A stretch of DNA of 64,000 bases from Chrysopilus asiliformis (lineage: Eukaryota; Arthropoda; Insecta; Diptera; Rhagionidae): positions 10,544,457-10,608,456 of the forward strand of contig OZ035960.1 of assembly GCA_964034945.1 (NCBI GenBank), given 5' to 3'. Of this stretch, positions 1 to 12,002 are shown piece by piece. The position numbers and the translations under genes are program-made. Below the pieces are notes generated by a model, which was not told the DNA's origin, ran no database searches, and saw nothing but the letters and a program-made list of their open reading frames with translations. Within the stretch, counting starts at the first letter, position 1. Each line of letters begins with the position of its first letter.

Positions 1-1466
1 ACTTTCTTATTCTGGAAATGACATATGCAGCTACATATGCGTTCTTATGCCTATCATAGTTGAGTCTTAAGTTTCAAGCTTTTCGGAGTTTAGTATAAAC
101 CCATCACATTACAACAGGTTCCTTCCCCCTAAAAGTATGACGTATTTTCTAAACAACCTCTAATGGAAAATCGAGCTACAACGTTAAAAACTGAAACGAC
201 ACATTTATGCGAAAATTGGTAACTGTAGAAACATATCTTGAATATTTTAAATAGAAAACACTGGAAAATACTTTAAAATTTAAATAAATCAAAAAGAAAA
301 ATGCTTTAACAAACTGACCGCTATTTAATAGTTTTTTGAAAATTACGAAATTTATGAAATCGAAAAATTAAGCTCACGGAAAATCCGGGTCGACATAATT
401 TTTATACGATTCCGTTCCGTTGATGACGTGCAAAAAAGGTATCCATTCTGGACATGACTAAAACCTTCTTATCGTTTATTGCCCACAATCAATTCAAAAC
501 GAGCCAATAAACCAAAATGCTGCATTTATATCGAGGGCTTTCGATTTTCCATTTTATATGTAATACTGAAAACGAAACCGTTATAGATTTAATATATAGT
601 AAAGGTATTTTCTGACTTCTATCAAGGGAATGACTGATATTGTCATTTTAGGTGCACACCTGGGACGAATATTCGTGTGAAATGGCGGTATGTGGTAATA
701 AAATGGTCAATATTCAATACCCCATATGTGTCCATGTTGGAAAATATTATATAATTCGACTAACAAACATACGCATCCACTTGACTATAGTGAAAGATTG
801 GATTGTCATAAACGTAAATGAGCTTTTGAGCTTTCCTTTCAAGTGTCCATAAAAATTCTCGTAAAATGTGGATCTATATTCCGAAATCGATATACACTTA
901 CTCACAAATAGGTAGTAAAGGCCCGGTATCTTCTCATTAGCTAATCGGAATTCATAAAACGTTTGTCCAGGCGGTGAAAAACGGAAATGCTCGTCATTTG
1001 TTATAATCGTATTTTCATTTGACAAATTTATTATGTAATTTGTTTTGTTTTTTACACCGCGTTTTATTTCTTAGGGTTTTCTTGAAATGTGGGAAATTCT
1101 TAAATGTGCATAGCGTGGCGAAAATTCATCAATAATTGAAAGAAATAACTGAAGACATTTTTTTTCATAATATTATTGATTGCCACGATTTTCTTGAGTT
1201 TCCCTTAAATAATTCTTAAATGTCTCAAAATATTTCTGGATTCGACAAGGTAAAGTTGTTTTATCTTTGTGTTTTATATCACAGACAACCGATTTTTTCA
1301 AATTTGAACAAATTATAACGATTTTCCGTGTTAATAACACTGGGGTTTTTTCTAGATTAATATTTAGAAATCGCGTATTATGTTTGTACCGAAACCACCC
1401 ACGTACCCTATATTAGGCGTTTTCCATTGAACACTGCGGAGCGCCCCGGAGAGCCCTGGAGCATTC
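1..1466. other. AT-rich stretch, no gene recognised
   Basis: No reading frame here has recognisable protein similarity; the longest, 92 codons on the minus strand at 747-1025, has no motif I know. Around 121-165 a C-rich tract followed by TGACGTATTTT resembles the right half of the X elements seen near 14.2 kb, so a fragment of that family may lie here. Confidence 0.6.
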
Positions 1467-1501
1467 AGGGGTAGATCGTGTGCCTGTGGCGATCTACCCC
1501 T
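1467..1501. repeat. Perfect hairpin, 12-base arms
   Basis: AGGGGTAGATCG is followed by an 11-base loop and its exact reverse complement CGATCTACCCCT. It sits just after a GC-rich patch (1430-1465) and just before two direct copies of AATTCTTGCTAC near 1508 and 1539. No matching terminal repeats were found, so it may be the core or end of an eroded element. Confidence 0.8.
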
Positions 1502-1842
1502 AGAAAAAATTCTTGCTACACACATTCTTAGTAAAAGAATTCTTGCTACAAATGGGATTACGATCACGGGTAAGACTTTAAAAAATCTTTAGTAAATCTA
1601 TTACATTTTTGTACTATTACGATTCATGGTAATAGAATCGGCTACCCTCTTATGATTTCCATAAAAAATTGAATTTATTTAGATTTATATTTCCTGGCTG
1701 CAAGTTTTAATTTGTGAATATGTTCAATCGCCATTATCGCAGTTTACTGCCGTTTTTAGGTATTATCTTTAATCTATCCCGAAATCCCAGCCCTTACTAC
1801 GGGCGTACGAGTATAAATACAAGCGTTAACAATCTAACTTTT

Positions 1843-2284
1843 GGAGCACAATGAACGCAACCAAGCCGCAACCAAGCCGCAATTAAGGACGCTTCGAACT
1901 GTCACGCAACGCTGTTCAGGAACCGTTGAGCACAATAGAAGCGTCGTCTGTTGCGTTGTGAGACAAACACAGAAAAATTAAAAGTGAACTAAAATAGAAA
2001 AATATATAAAAAATGGATAATTTTGAAGCGATAATTTGTTTTGTTGGTCTTTATCTTTGTTATTTCTATGTTATTGCACTAAGGCTATCAATTTTTCCTC
2101 GAACGACATTTTTCCAACCTCACTTTATGAACTGTCAACGCAGATTTGTTGCGTTAAAGTTCAAAGTTTGGCAACTTTTGCGTCGATGGTTGCGTTCAAG
2201 GCGTTCAAGCATTTCTGTGAAATAAGCTCGTAAGTGACATTTGGATGCGTGATGGTTACGGCTTAATTGCATTCATTGTGCTCC
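1843..2284 (+). mobile_element. TIR element S1 (non-autonomous DNA transposon)
   Basis: The segment opens with GGAGCACAATGAACGC and closes with GCATTCATTGTGCTCC, an imperfect 16-base terminal inverted repeat. A second copy in reverse orientation lies at 21997-22365, with the same ends (CACAATGAACGCG) and the same internal block around ATGGATAATTTTGAAGCG. Two copies with shared ends at unrelated places define a mobile family. The superfamily is uncertain; no clean target duplication was seen. PIF/Harbinger is a guess from the size and end style. Confidence 0.8.
2013..2225 (+). CDS. Short reading frame inside S1, possible transposon relic
   Basis: A 70-codon frame begins MDNFEAIICFVGLYL, with a hydrophobic start followed by an Arg-rich stretch (RRWLRSRR). 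The start codon and first codons are conserved in S2. S2 lacks a 57-base (19-codon) block after codon 8 and later hits an early stop. The hydrophobic-then-basic start loosely recalls the N-terminus of some Harbinger proteins, but I cannot assign it. It may be non-coding. Confidence 0.2.
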   Translation: MDNFEAIICFVGLYLCYFYVIALRLSIFPRTTFFQPHFMNCQRRFVALKFKVWQLLRRWLRSRRSSISVK

Positions 2285-4438
2285 GAGGGTAAGATCGCCA
2301 CTCAATCGCCACTCAATCGCCACAATCCAAGCGGGTCACATCAGTAGGTTTGCTACCGAGTGTTTTTCTCATCATATTTGGTAAGATTGCTGCCAAGAAA
2401 TTTTCTCCACTATCCCCAAAATAGTGATTTATTTGATACTCGGAGTGTGAAAGGTTAAAGCCTATCCCAATTAAAGACATTAGTGTCGAAAATTTGTGAG
2501 AAAATGAATTCAAAAGAATTTTTTTGTTTATAAATTTTGAGGAAAAATCCTGTGTTATTCAGAAGTCATAAAAAGTATATTTGTCTCTGCGGGAGAAGGG
2601 GTGGGAAAAAGATAAACATATTCAAACGTTAGAATTTGTAGCTGAAGTTTCAAGTTTCACGACATTCCATTTCTTCGTTTTCGATGTTTGCCGAAACAAA
2701 AAAACCAAAATTTGGATTGCGGTACCAATTGTGTTAAAACAAATTAAAAAAATAAAAGATGTGTAAACAAACAAATAAACACACTTTAATCTTTTATTCA
2801 TATTCACCACATTTTTTTAAAAAACATCTCACCACATCAAACCGACTTAGTAAGAAGTACATGTGAACACAAATTACTTTGTTGAACGCTAGGTAATTAA
2901 ATTTTACTGAGATTGTGGTTTAAAGCACATGATACTGATGTCAGGTAAATGACACTGCACATGCACATGTAATCGAATGTGTTAAGTTGAGGCCACTTCC
3001 GGTTTTTTTTGTCTAATCTTCATCCTTTACGAATGAGAGCACGATGAAGAATTAAAGCTCAAGCCTCGTTACGCCTTAAGATAAATTGCTAAAAATAAAT
3101 TTTCTACTAGCCAGCGTACTATACTACTCGGGTAAATATCTTCGAAATGGTGTTAGATTATAAATACAGGTAGAGGTACAGGTGCAGGTGTGTAAAAGGA
3201 CTTCAAGCCATATATTCAGCACAATTTGCAATTCTACCACTTCCACTTGAACACGTTCTCTACCTACTCATCTATATATTTAGGTACACATTTATTCGGA
3301 CATATTTATATATATATATATAAGTGTACCGATATGTGAATATTCTTACATATGTTGAAACTTATATTAAAGTTAAAGTTGAAGCTGAAACCTTTTAACT
3401 AATGAATGACGGTAGAATTTATATGGGGCAAAATTCAGTGAGTGCAAGTTTTCAGGTTCCCGTTATACGAATTTAAAATATTCATAGTTTAACTTTTCCA
3501 GTTCATTCGTCTTTCATACTTCGGAAAACGTTTCGTGAAAATTTATAGACCAAGTCAATTGAATTTTTATAACCTACTTTTCAAAGCTTGATTTTATATT
3601 GCCGTAATTTAACGTCGGTTATTGATGTTGGTTTCTGAAACATAAGCTATTCAAATGCCTATAACGACCCAATATTTCGCATATTGTGTAATGTGGGCGT
3701 TTTATTCACGTTTTCTAATGTAGAAAATTTACCTATAATTGGTAAAAACAGCTCAAACGTTGCTAATGTCAGTTTGCGATATTTTTTATTGTACAAAAAA
3801 AAAGTTATCTAATATAAGAGGATATGATTCTGCTTAATGTTGGTACCGAATTAATCACCGTAGCAACTAAATTTTCTTATTTAATTATTGGTTCAAAATT
3901 TCATCAGAAAGTAAATTGTCATTTTGTTTGTCAAAAAGTAAATCTTTAAAAGCATTACACGCTCCTACTATGAGAAAATAATGTTCCTTTCAATTATAAT
4001 TCCTTCACCATTAAATTAATGATAACGAGGTAATCTACTTTTGCGAAACTCATATAAACGAAAATCTGTATTGTTATTATTTCTTCAATTCTATTTAATG
4101 AAATCATATTATTGTATATTATTTCCTTCATTTTATAAATACTTTTTAATGGTTGGAATCGCTGAATTTTTAGATACCATCAACATTTTGGACGTTCTTT
4201 TTACTTTGTATTCATGAAAATCTTGCCTAGAAACAATTCCCGACCACTCTTGGGTCGATTGGAGCCATATTTCAAAAATGTCTTTCTGTGTGGGCATTTG
4301 ATATTCCAGAATGGCACAGAATAATTTAATTTTACAGCCCAATATAGTGATTTTCACGGCCCTGCTATGCCGATCATTGATAGATTTAACAGAAATCTAA
4401 AGCGGAGCCTCAATTTTTATAAAGAAAATTTCATTTTA
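2285..4438. other. AT-rich stretch, no gene recognised
   Basis: Only short, unsupported frames occur here (about 60-75 codons). A short TA run lies around 3305-3322. I see no terminal inverted repeats, splice-bounded exons or RNA gene. Confidence 0.6.
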
Positions 4439-4986
4439 AACATAACAAAAGCTATAATTGCTAATCTGGCAATTATTGAAAACCCGTATGGTGATATTCG
4501 TATCAAAATTCGAACAGTTGTACCAAAATTCCACTTTGAAGTAAAACTTTCCAATAAGATTTTTTAAAATTTATTCCAATCGGATTTTTATGTATTGGAG
4601 TTTTATGTAGAATTATATCCTAAATAACTTTTGTTCTTGGACTTTTTTGATGAAATGCACTGTTTTCGAGATATTCGCAAAAAACGTTTTCGTTCGTATG
4701 GGGGGTACCCCCCCTAATGGTCCATTTTTGCCCATTAATCAACTTAGCCTCGCATTTTACGAAAAATGGATCTGCGCAAAATTTCAAGTCTCTAGCTAAA
4801 TCCGTGCGCCCGCAATCCGCGCCACAGACAGACAGACGGACGGACGGACGGACGGACGGACATGCAAAAATTAATTATTTTTATCATTCTAAACACACTG
4901 GTGTAATTCATTTTTGTGTGTGATGACGGGATCTTGGCGTTACAAACGGTAAGGCAAAGTTAATATACCCTTTGGGTATAAAAATA
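4439..4986 (+). mobile_element. Repeat family A, copy A1
   Basis: First of seven copies of a roughly 550-590 base element. Order of conserved parts: AACATAACAAAAGCTATAAT; a short inverted repeat around AATCTGGCAATTATTG; ACCCGTATGGTGA; a palindromic GGGGGGTACCCCCC; CAAAATTTCAAGTCTCTAGC; a GACA/GACG tetranucleotide run (about 4826-4864); GGATCTTGGCGTTACAAACG; and a tail ending GGGTATAAAAAT. In this copy the usual tail segment carrying TTTCACCATAC between CCCTTT and GGGTATA is missing. Frames rich in Thr-Asp-Arg/Gln/Gly come from the tetranucleotide run and are not proteins. Confidence 0.9.
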
Positions 4987-5139
4987 ACTAGCATGAAATG
5001 GAGGACAAATAAATAAATGTTGTTTAACGATATTTCAAAAACTATTAATTTTAAAATCAACAGAGCGTCGAGTATCTTATTTTTTCATCAAAACCCACTG
5101 GTTTTGATTGCTCTGCAAAGCAGCATGGCAAAACTTGCC

Positions 5140-5420
5140 CTGCGTATGAAATAGACGTGAGCTAGAGCCATGAAAATGTACAGGCTTGTCCGGTCGTAGA
5201 ATTGGACGATCATATCAACTTTTAGCGGACATCCGTTAACCTGAAGTCATTTTTTTGCGATTTTCCCCGAAACTGCGGAGCTTCTATATAAAATTTGTTG
5301 CTCCCTTTCACCTCCCCCTTCATTGCTCTTTCCACTCATCCTATTCCGGGTTGACACAAAATAAATGTTGTCAACATACTTAGTTACGACCAAATTTCAT
5401 CTCGCTTTATATAAAGGATG
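5140..5420 (+). repeat. Degenerate repeat U1
   Basis: The stretch from GAGCCATGAAAATG through GCGATTTTCCCCGAAACTGCG resembles 12003-12170, which has GAGCCATGAAAATTTGCG and GCGATTTACTCCGAAACTACG in the same order with similar spacing. The style (a wish-list of short motifs ending in a 'CCGAAACT' block) also recalls the internal units of family C, suggesting old related copies. Confidence 0.55.
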
Positions 5421-5432
5421 GATATTTCCATT

Positions 5433-5469
5433 CAGAAAGCACTCTGTGATATACACAGAGTGCTTTCTG
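5433..5469. repeat. Perfect 37-base hairpin
   Basis: CAGAAAGCACTCTGTG, a 5-base loop ATATA, then the exact complement CACAGAGTGCTTTCTG. Sixteen perfect pairs with a short loop stand out in this AT-rich sequence. No similar sequence was noticed elsewhere in the window. It could be a recent minimal foldback or a transcribed stem-loop; the sequence alone does not decide. Confidence 0.9.
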
Positions 5470-6475
5470 TAGGTACTAAAAAATATCTCTTTACATATTT
5501 TTATGTCAAGGGGAGTTGAAAAATTTCATAGTTTCTGCAAACACACAAATTTCAAAGTTTCGTAATTTTTTTGTGAAAATGTTGTTTGTAAAATGTAAAA
5601 TATTTTATTTACATTTTTCTGTCCTGGACCTGGTGTTTTTTCACGATTTATGTTTAAAATATTTACTCCAACTTTAATTGGGTTTTTAAGCAAACATCAA
5701 ATATTTCTAAACATAAACATGCATCAGATCAAGTTTCCCTTATCTGCTTTGCTATAGTATTTTGCTTTAGGTTGTTATTAAAAACCTACTGGTATTTTTA
5801 TTGAATGGAGCTTTTTGTAAATTTTCTAAAAAGTTAGATCATATTAATGGGATTGAAAATTTTTACTGGTATTTAGTGGTATTTAGTTGAAAAATTTTAA
5901 TAAACAACTTGTAGATAAACTAAAAAATATCCAATTAATGCATATCTTTTTTTTCTATACAAAAATTACATCTAGTCATCCAATAGTATAATTCCTCTTT
6001 CACTAGATTGCACGAAAAATCAATTTTTAAAAATAATCACAAAATTATTGAATCGTAAGAATTTTTAGAAATTGTTTATTGATTTAATCGACATTGATTA
6101 CATTTTAATTTGTAAACGATGCCGTAAATTTAGAACACTGTGGAGGCATATTATGTTAATGTGAATGCAAGACGCTTTTAATATCAAAAATCCATACACA
6201 TATAGACACTAAATCTTTCGTTAGATTTCTATCTTTCATTGGAATTTATTGAGAGTTTTTCATGTGGAATGAGTAATAAATCAAATTTCATTAAACATTA
6301 ACAATTTTTTGAAGACGATTCGCATCAAATAAATTTCTCATTCTAATTATAATTTTCGATGAAATCCTAAACATCAGATAATATCCATCAATCTCTTACT
6401 TACGTAATGAAAAAATCATTCGTTTTGGGTTTCTTTTGATTTTCTTTTAATTTTTGAAAATTTCTAAGGGGGTCC
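5470..6475. other. AT-rich stretch, no gene recognised
   Basis: Poly-A and poly-T rich sequence with stops in all frames. No terminal repeats, exon-like segments or RNA gene seen. Confidence 0.6.
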
Positions 6476-6731
6476 AGAATTAACGTATAGCGAATTAACG
6501 AAGAGGCAGAAAATGCTTTACACCCTCGTTTGGATTTTCATTTAAAAAAATGATATTTAGAGAGGGGAAGAGGTGTAGGTGGTTGGGAGTGGTTGTGAGG
6601 GGAGGTTGCTGAATTACCGTATCTATATGTTAATTTTTTTGTCTTACGTTAATTCACTATACGTTAATTCACTATACGTTAATTCACTATACGTTAATTC
6701 ACTATACGTTAATTCACTATACGTTAATTCG
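6476..6731 (+). mobile_element. MITE-like element Q with tandem-repeat end
   Basis: GAATTAACGTATAGCG AATTAACG at about 6477-6500 is the inverted counterpart of the tandem array of ACGTTAATTCACTAT at 6646-6730. The right side has five full 15-base units plus a partial unit; the left side has one and a half. The two arms enclose about 150 bases. A terminal repeat that has expanded on one side only is the simplest reading. The repeated peptide YVNSL read through the array is an artefact. Confidence 0.7.
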
Positions 6732-6759
6732 GTGAGCCAATTTCCAGAACTTAAGTCAG

Positions 6760-6814
6760 TTAACCCTTTCAGACCTGATGTCCGCCAGAAATAATTCAGG
6801 TCTGAAAGGGTTAA
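6760..6814. mobile_element. 55-base TTAA-flanked palindrome (piggyBac-style mini-MITE)
   Basis: TTAA is followed by CCCTTTCAGACCTGA, a 17-base centre, the complement TCAGGTCTGAAAGGG and a second TTAA. Duplicated TTAA plus ends beginning CCC are the hallmark of piggyBac-class insertion. The terminal CCCTTT is shared with the larger TTAA element at 61889-62424. Almost nothing but the inverted ends remains. Confidence 0.85.
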
Positions 6815-9707
6815 AAACAACATTTTTTTTTTAAATTGTCCGGGCCTTAATTTTTAACAATTCTTAACAAGGTAGGGTCGGGCAATTTCTTTCACCCACA
6901 CAGATGAAATAGTTTTTGCGACTTCTGATGCATCGCAACGAAAATTTATAGAGACAAAAAGTGTTTAGAATACCATTTTACATAAATTTTATGGGATTTT
7001 TCCAAAAATCTAGTTCAAACCCCACAAGTTTGTTCTCAGCAAATAATAAAAAAAATAAAAATAAATGTTTTTTTTTTATAACAAAATGTGACAAAGAAAT
7101 AATTTTTTTTGTTAGTTTTAATTGTGGATGTCAAAAAAAAATTATAAGAAAATTGCTTGTTTCCAAAATTTGATAAGAAAATGGGTAAAAATTACAAAAT
7201 TCCAATTCGAAGACAATTCATTTCTCTGGAAAAAGATTTTCCCAATATACTGGCAACATTGTTTTGTGCATATAGTATTGGTTTGTCGTGTGAGCACATA
7301 AGCGAACTACCTTGACTGCTGCATGATTACGGTTAAGAAAGAACGATGCATTTCGGTACACCCCAGACTATACGTTTTGAGAAACGAACTTAAAGCTTAC
7401 TCTTTTGGTATGGAGTCCGTTTGCCTTGCCTAACTTCCTGCCTGTCTATCTGCCAAAAGTTCCCGGTGATCATCAGCTTTTCTGGATGCTTTACTCCTTA
7501 GATCGGAATTTCCGCGCAGGTTTCTCTCTCACTGTTTTCATTCACGCAGTCTACCGTCAATCTCCCTTTAAACAGTTTCCTTATAGCTATCACATTATCG
7601 TATTCCCATTTTCGTGCCATTTACTTTCGAGGTGATAAATTTTCCCCAGTCATGGGTACAGTCGGTGGATGCAGAATCAATGGTTAATGGAATTAAGGAA
7701 ATTGCAGAGAAATTCAAATGAAAATAATTTTTCCAGGGAAAGTAAAAAGCGGAAAGAATTTCCCTTCATTCAGTTTGTAGTTAGGGGGCTGGTATTTAAA
7801 GTGACGAATGCATTTGCGAGTATAAGAAATAGCACCTTTACTGTCGATGGTAGGTTTTGGGGCTGTTGTGGCTTCATTAGGGGTAGATTTCTCATATTAT
7901 TTGATGGCTATTTTAGCTATGGGGTGAAAAGCTTAATTTCTTTGAACAGTAGGCTCCCATATTGGCAACGGAAAATCATAAAAGCTCCGGGTCTCGACAT
8001 AATTTACCCCCCGAATCGAGAGACATTTTTATTCTATTCTGTTTGGATCTGGTTATGTGTATGCTCCTCGGGAAATATCTACCCTTAAAAGTGAAATGTC
8101 AGTCAGTTATATTCTAGCTGTACAAAACGACAGTTCGCTCTATCATCAAAGAAACTAAATTTATTTATTCAATGTTGTTTCTATTTCTGTGCTAATTGTC
8201 GATAGATTTTCCTCAAAGTATTCAATCTATGTAAATAATTCAATGTTGAAAAAAACAGTATTTAAAAAAAATTAATTCCTTTTACTATTTATACATACTT
8301 GTTAGATCTCATCAATATTTTGTGTATTTTTATTAACCATTTTAAGGTGTTTTAATCTTGTACGAGAAAATATTAATATTTAAAAAAAATATGTTAAAAA
8401 TGAAGCAGTGTTTCTGAAATAATAATCAAATACGACATGGTAGATGCTGTTTTTTCGCCCAATTAAGGTGATACAAAAGTGAATTTCCCATTTGCCGTAC
8501 AAGTGAAATCAATCTAATATATCCAAGAATAAAATTTCAGTTGAGAAGAATATCAAATCAAATATTGGGCAAATATATATATATATATATTTATCAAGGG
8601 TTCATCTATTGTTGTGTATTGGAATTTCTCTACCGAATCCAGAAATACCAAAATTTCTAATGTAAAGGATTGTGTGCTCATGATGTTTGTATAAATTTTG
8701 TGCTATATTCAGATCATATATTCTATAATCTGTATATTTTGTATATAATCTGATTCTGAATCATTTATTTGTATGTTATAACGTATAATCATCTGCAGTG
8801 ATATCTAACAATAACAAGAAATTTATAAATAGGTAATATAAACACCATATGTATCTTGTTAAATGCATATATTATTGGTTAATATTTCTATATGTACATT
8901 AATGTGAGATATTTTGGATTTATGGATATACAACACATCTAAATATTATGTAAGTTGAATTTAGTTAAATATTTGTAGAAAAATTACTCATAATGAAGAC
9001 CAATGTCTTTAACCTTTTTTGTCAATTTAATTAAGTATAAATGAACTTGTACTGATTTCGAGCCACAAGAATATTTCTTGTTATTTATATTTATTTATGG
9101 CATGAATATTTATTAATAGGGGGAGAGACGCGTAGAGACAACTGGCTCGAAAACGCTAACGTTTTGATCATTACTTCAAAGGATTTTTGAAACAACATAA
9201 AGGACAAATTCAGGCACTTTCTGTACTTAGAGAAAACGCTTCTCTGGATAATAAATTTATTTGTGACGAAATTGTAGCAAAATTTTCATCGTGTCATAAT
9301 TTGATTTTTATTTATAATCAAGATCGGCTATTTTTAAATTGATTAAAATTAGTGTCACGTTTTCCATATTGATTTCTTTATAGATTTAAATTTTTTGGAG
9401 GATTATATCTAGGCAGGGAGATAAAACCTAGGAATGAAGAATTTCTGTTAGTTGCACAAGCAACACAGTTGGTCGAATAGTGGAGCTTATGGCATAAATC
9501 CGCAAAAATTTGTCGAATTTATGGTCACATCACCCACTTTACGACCTTTTGTGTTGCTTGGGTGGTCTCCATGAAAATTAAAACGTAGAGGGTAAAAGTG
9601 GAGCGAATGATAAGATGTGGTCCGAAAAGTAACGTATTTTATTGATAGCTTCTTAGATTTTATAATCCAATTTTTTATATGTAGTTATCTATCGATTGGA
9701 TATTGAT
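6815..9707. other. AT-rich stretch, no gene recognised
   Basis: The longest frame, 139 codons at 7669-8088 on the plus strand, shows no domain, motif or repeated residue pattern I know, and no splice context supports it. An AT run lies near 8574-8591. No terminal inverted repeats were noticed. Confidence 0.55.
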
Positions 9708-9872
9708 GTATGGAAAAAAATTTGGTAGTGTGAAGGCGGCACTAAACTCCATGCAAAAAATCCCGAAAAAGCTTAACAAAAAAAGGAGGGTCTGATGGAG
9801 GGAGGGGGGTGGCGGGGGGTAGGCTTGAATTGCCGAAACTTAGCGTGACGTATTTTATGGACAGCCCCTTGC
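9708..9872 (-). mobile_element. MITE-like fragment X3
   Basis: The right end reads TGACGTATTTTATGGACAGCCCCTT, split here as TGACGTATTTTATGG and ACAGCCCCTT, after a G-rich tract (about 9785-9825). It is matched by 59599-59620 in reverse (AGGACTGTCCATGGAATACG then TCAC) and loosely by 14235-14256. The family consists of a G/C-rich middle with GTCCAT...ACGTCA ends. The left boundary here is uncertain. Confidence 0.5.
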
Positions 9873-10250
9873 AACTTTAAGGTGGTTTCGTTTTTTACAA
9901 TTTTACTGTTTTTCAATATACCCTCGCATATAATAGTAACAATTTTTTCTCGAAGAATCTAATATTCCATTCTGTTCTCCTCCAGAAACTCGTTTTTCGA
10001 TTAGTAAATACTTGAAAACAGTGAAATTCCTTAGAATCTAGCACTGCTAGTACTTTCACTGTTTTTCGATATCTCGAGCCGTTTTCGAGAAAATCGAGAA
10101 CTACCAAAATAAAGTAAAAAATCGCTCGCCCGATTGATCTGAGTTTTTGAGGTTAGTGGACAATTTTTAAGGATAGTGAAAAACAATTTTGTGGTTTTTC
10201 GCAAAAGTTTTCCACAAAATATATATATTTTTTGTCAGGCCTGAATCACT
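9873..10250. other. Degenerate repeat-like stretch
   Basis: Phrases such as TATCTCGAGCCGTTTTCGAG and 'ATTGATCTGAGTTTTTGAGG' recall the internal units of families C and U, but no boundaries can be fixed. No gene seen. Confidence 0.35.
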
Positions 10251-10359
10251 GACACTACGCTATTTGTATTTTTGGTTTATGGCACGTATGTATGTGCCAC
10301 TAGAAATTTAGTGGCAGATAAGTTTCATACACCAAAAATTCTAATAAGATATTATTAAC

Positions 10360-10660
10360 TAGTACCAGGAAGACCGAGCCATGCTCGGCGACCTCAAAAT
10401 CCTACTTTTCCTGATTTTTGGGGAAAAGTGAAATTCACATTATTTTTACAGAGCCTGGCGAGGGGTATCGAGGGGAGGGAAAAGTCAGTTTTGTGGTGGA
10501 AAAATCGAAAGCCCTTAGCCTCCTTAGTAATACTGTAAAGTTTCATTAAGATCGGATCACCCAATTCGAAGATACCAGGCGAGGGGTATCGAGGGGAATT
10601 TTCTCAGAGGTGAGACCTATCTAGATCGATTTCTGGAATGTAAATTTTCCGATTTTCTAG
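10360..10660 (+). repeat. P-like repeat with 121-base internal duplication
   Basis: It begins ACTAGTACC and soon has the hairpin CCGAGC-CAT-GCTCGG (10374-10388). The 19-base string GGCGAGGGGTATCGAGGGG occurs exactly at 10457-10475 and again at 10578-10596, a 121-base period. An ACTAGY start and internal tandem units of this size also mark P1 and P2, so I regard it as a distant relative. Confidence 0.5.
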
Positions 10661-11832
10661 CAATTTTTTTTTACATTTCATTAATTTTCTTTTTGGCCTT
10701 TTTAAATTTATTATTTTGTGACTGTATTTGTTAAATTTTCATTTAAAAAAAATAATTATAAATCGTCCTTTTTATAGATAGGATAAAAATTTGTTCCAAA
10801 AATATATTTTTTTTTAATTTCAATAATGATAAGAAGTTGTCCTCATTAGGATTTGTTGTTTTTTTCGTTATTTATTTTCTTCTTATTATGACCAATTACG
10901 TATCTAACTTTCAAATTGCTTTCCAATTGAGATCTAAAGCTTTCAATTACAGCTATTCTGGTAGTTGATATATTGCCCAAAATCAATAACCAACTTTATG
11001 AATAATTTTTATTGAGTCAGGGAAATCCCCATCGAAATCATTATATTATCATTAATTTTATGATATTGTATCTTTTATGTTCAACGTATTTCCCATACTC
11101 TACTCTGTGTCATTCGAAATAATCATCATTCGTTGTTTCTAATGAATTGATCACAGAGATATCAAATAAATTCTCATTTTGATCAAATACGTTGTATAAA
11201 TTACCATTTTTTGCACTTTAATAAGGCGAAATAAAATATAAGTCAAGTCAACGAAAAATCCTAAAACAAAATACGTCCTGGTCTGAATATAAACCTATAA
11301 TCATTTTGTTTGTGTTTTCTTTCTTTTTTACTGAAACACGAAGAAAAAGTCAAAACAGATAAAGCCAAAGCAAAGATATTTCAGAAAAGATTCACCAATA
11401 TTTGTACATACTTTTACGGATGGTCAGATAATTTTATGTAAGTAAACTTCTGGAATCTGACAGATGCCTTAGTTTTACTCATAGAATATTAAGGATAATT
11501 CAAAGCGAATCTGTTTCGAAATTATTAAAAATTCAACAGTCATGAAATAGTAATTAAAGAGCTTATGGACTGCTTAAATACAAGGGAATCCCATTAAGAA
11601 ACACTTTTTACGGTTGGATTATTGCTTAACTAATAGCTAACTGAGTCAAAGGATTACAAGTAAAATGTGTTAAATGTACAGCAATTATAAAACTCCGTAG
11701 TTATTTTGTTTTGGATTAAGTCGTGTAAATATAATTTGAGTAAAATATTTTTGCCCAAATGAATTTTAAAGTTTTTATTTTGCTATGAAAAGTAGTAGTC
11801 GTTAAACTGAACAAAGCCAAAACCACAAGTAG
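10661..11832. other. AT-rich stretch, no gene recognised
   Basis: No frame over 60 codons, no inverted termini, no exon-like island and no RNA gene seen. Confidence 0.6.
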
Positions 11833-11902
11833 CATTTATGTCGACCGCTACGTTGGCTACCATGATATATGTCAACAGCCAACGTAACGGTTGACATAAA
11901 TA
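11833..11902. mobile_element. Small palindromic element G1
   Basis: CATTTATGTCGACCGCTACG on the left matches the complement of CGTAACGGTTGACATAAATA on the right, with GTTGGCT and AGCCAAC completing the arms. Four related palindromes of about 57-72 bases occur in the window (G1; a partial copy near 24003; G3 at 52564; G4 at 57421). All carry a GTCAACCGTGACG-like arm and a CATAAAT end. Confidence 0.75.
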
Positions 11903-12002
11903 TTGTTTGGGAATTCATTGCTTTACCTACTGATACTAAAATAATGGATCGTATGCATAAAAATGAGCATACTCAACTTTCTTGGTGCAGATTCTCCAAC
12001 TT

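Noticed and set aside
6579..6794. Protein with five YVNSL repeats
   Set aside because: The peptide is a direct product of a 15-base tandem repeat that is the end of an inverted structure.
7669..8088. 139-codon plus frame
   Set aside because: The longest plus frame here, but no motif, no codon pattern different from surroundings and no splice or promoter context.
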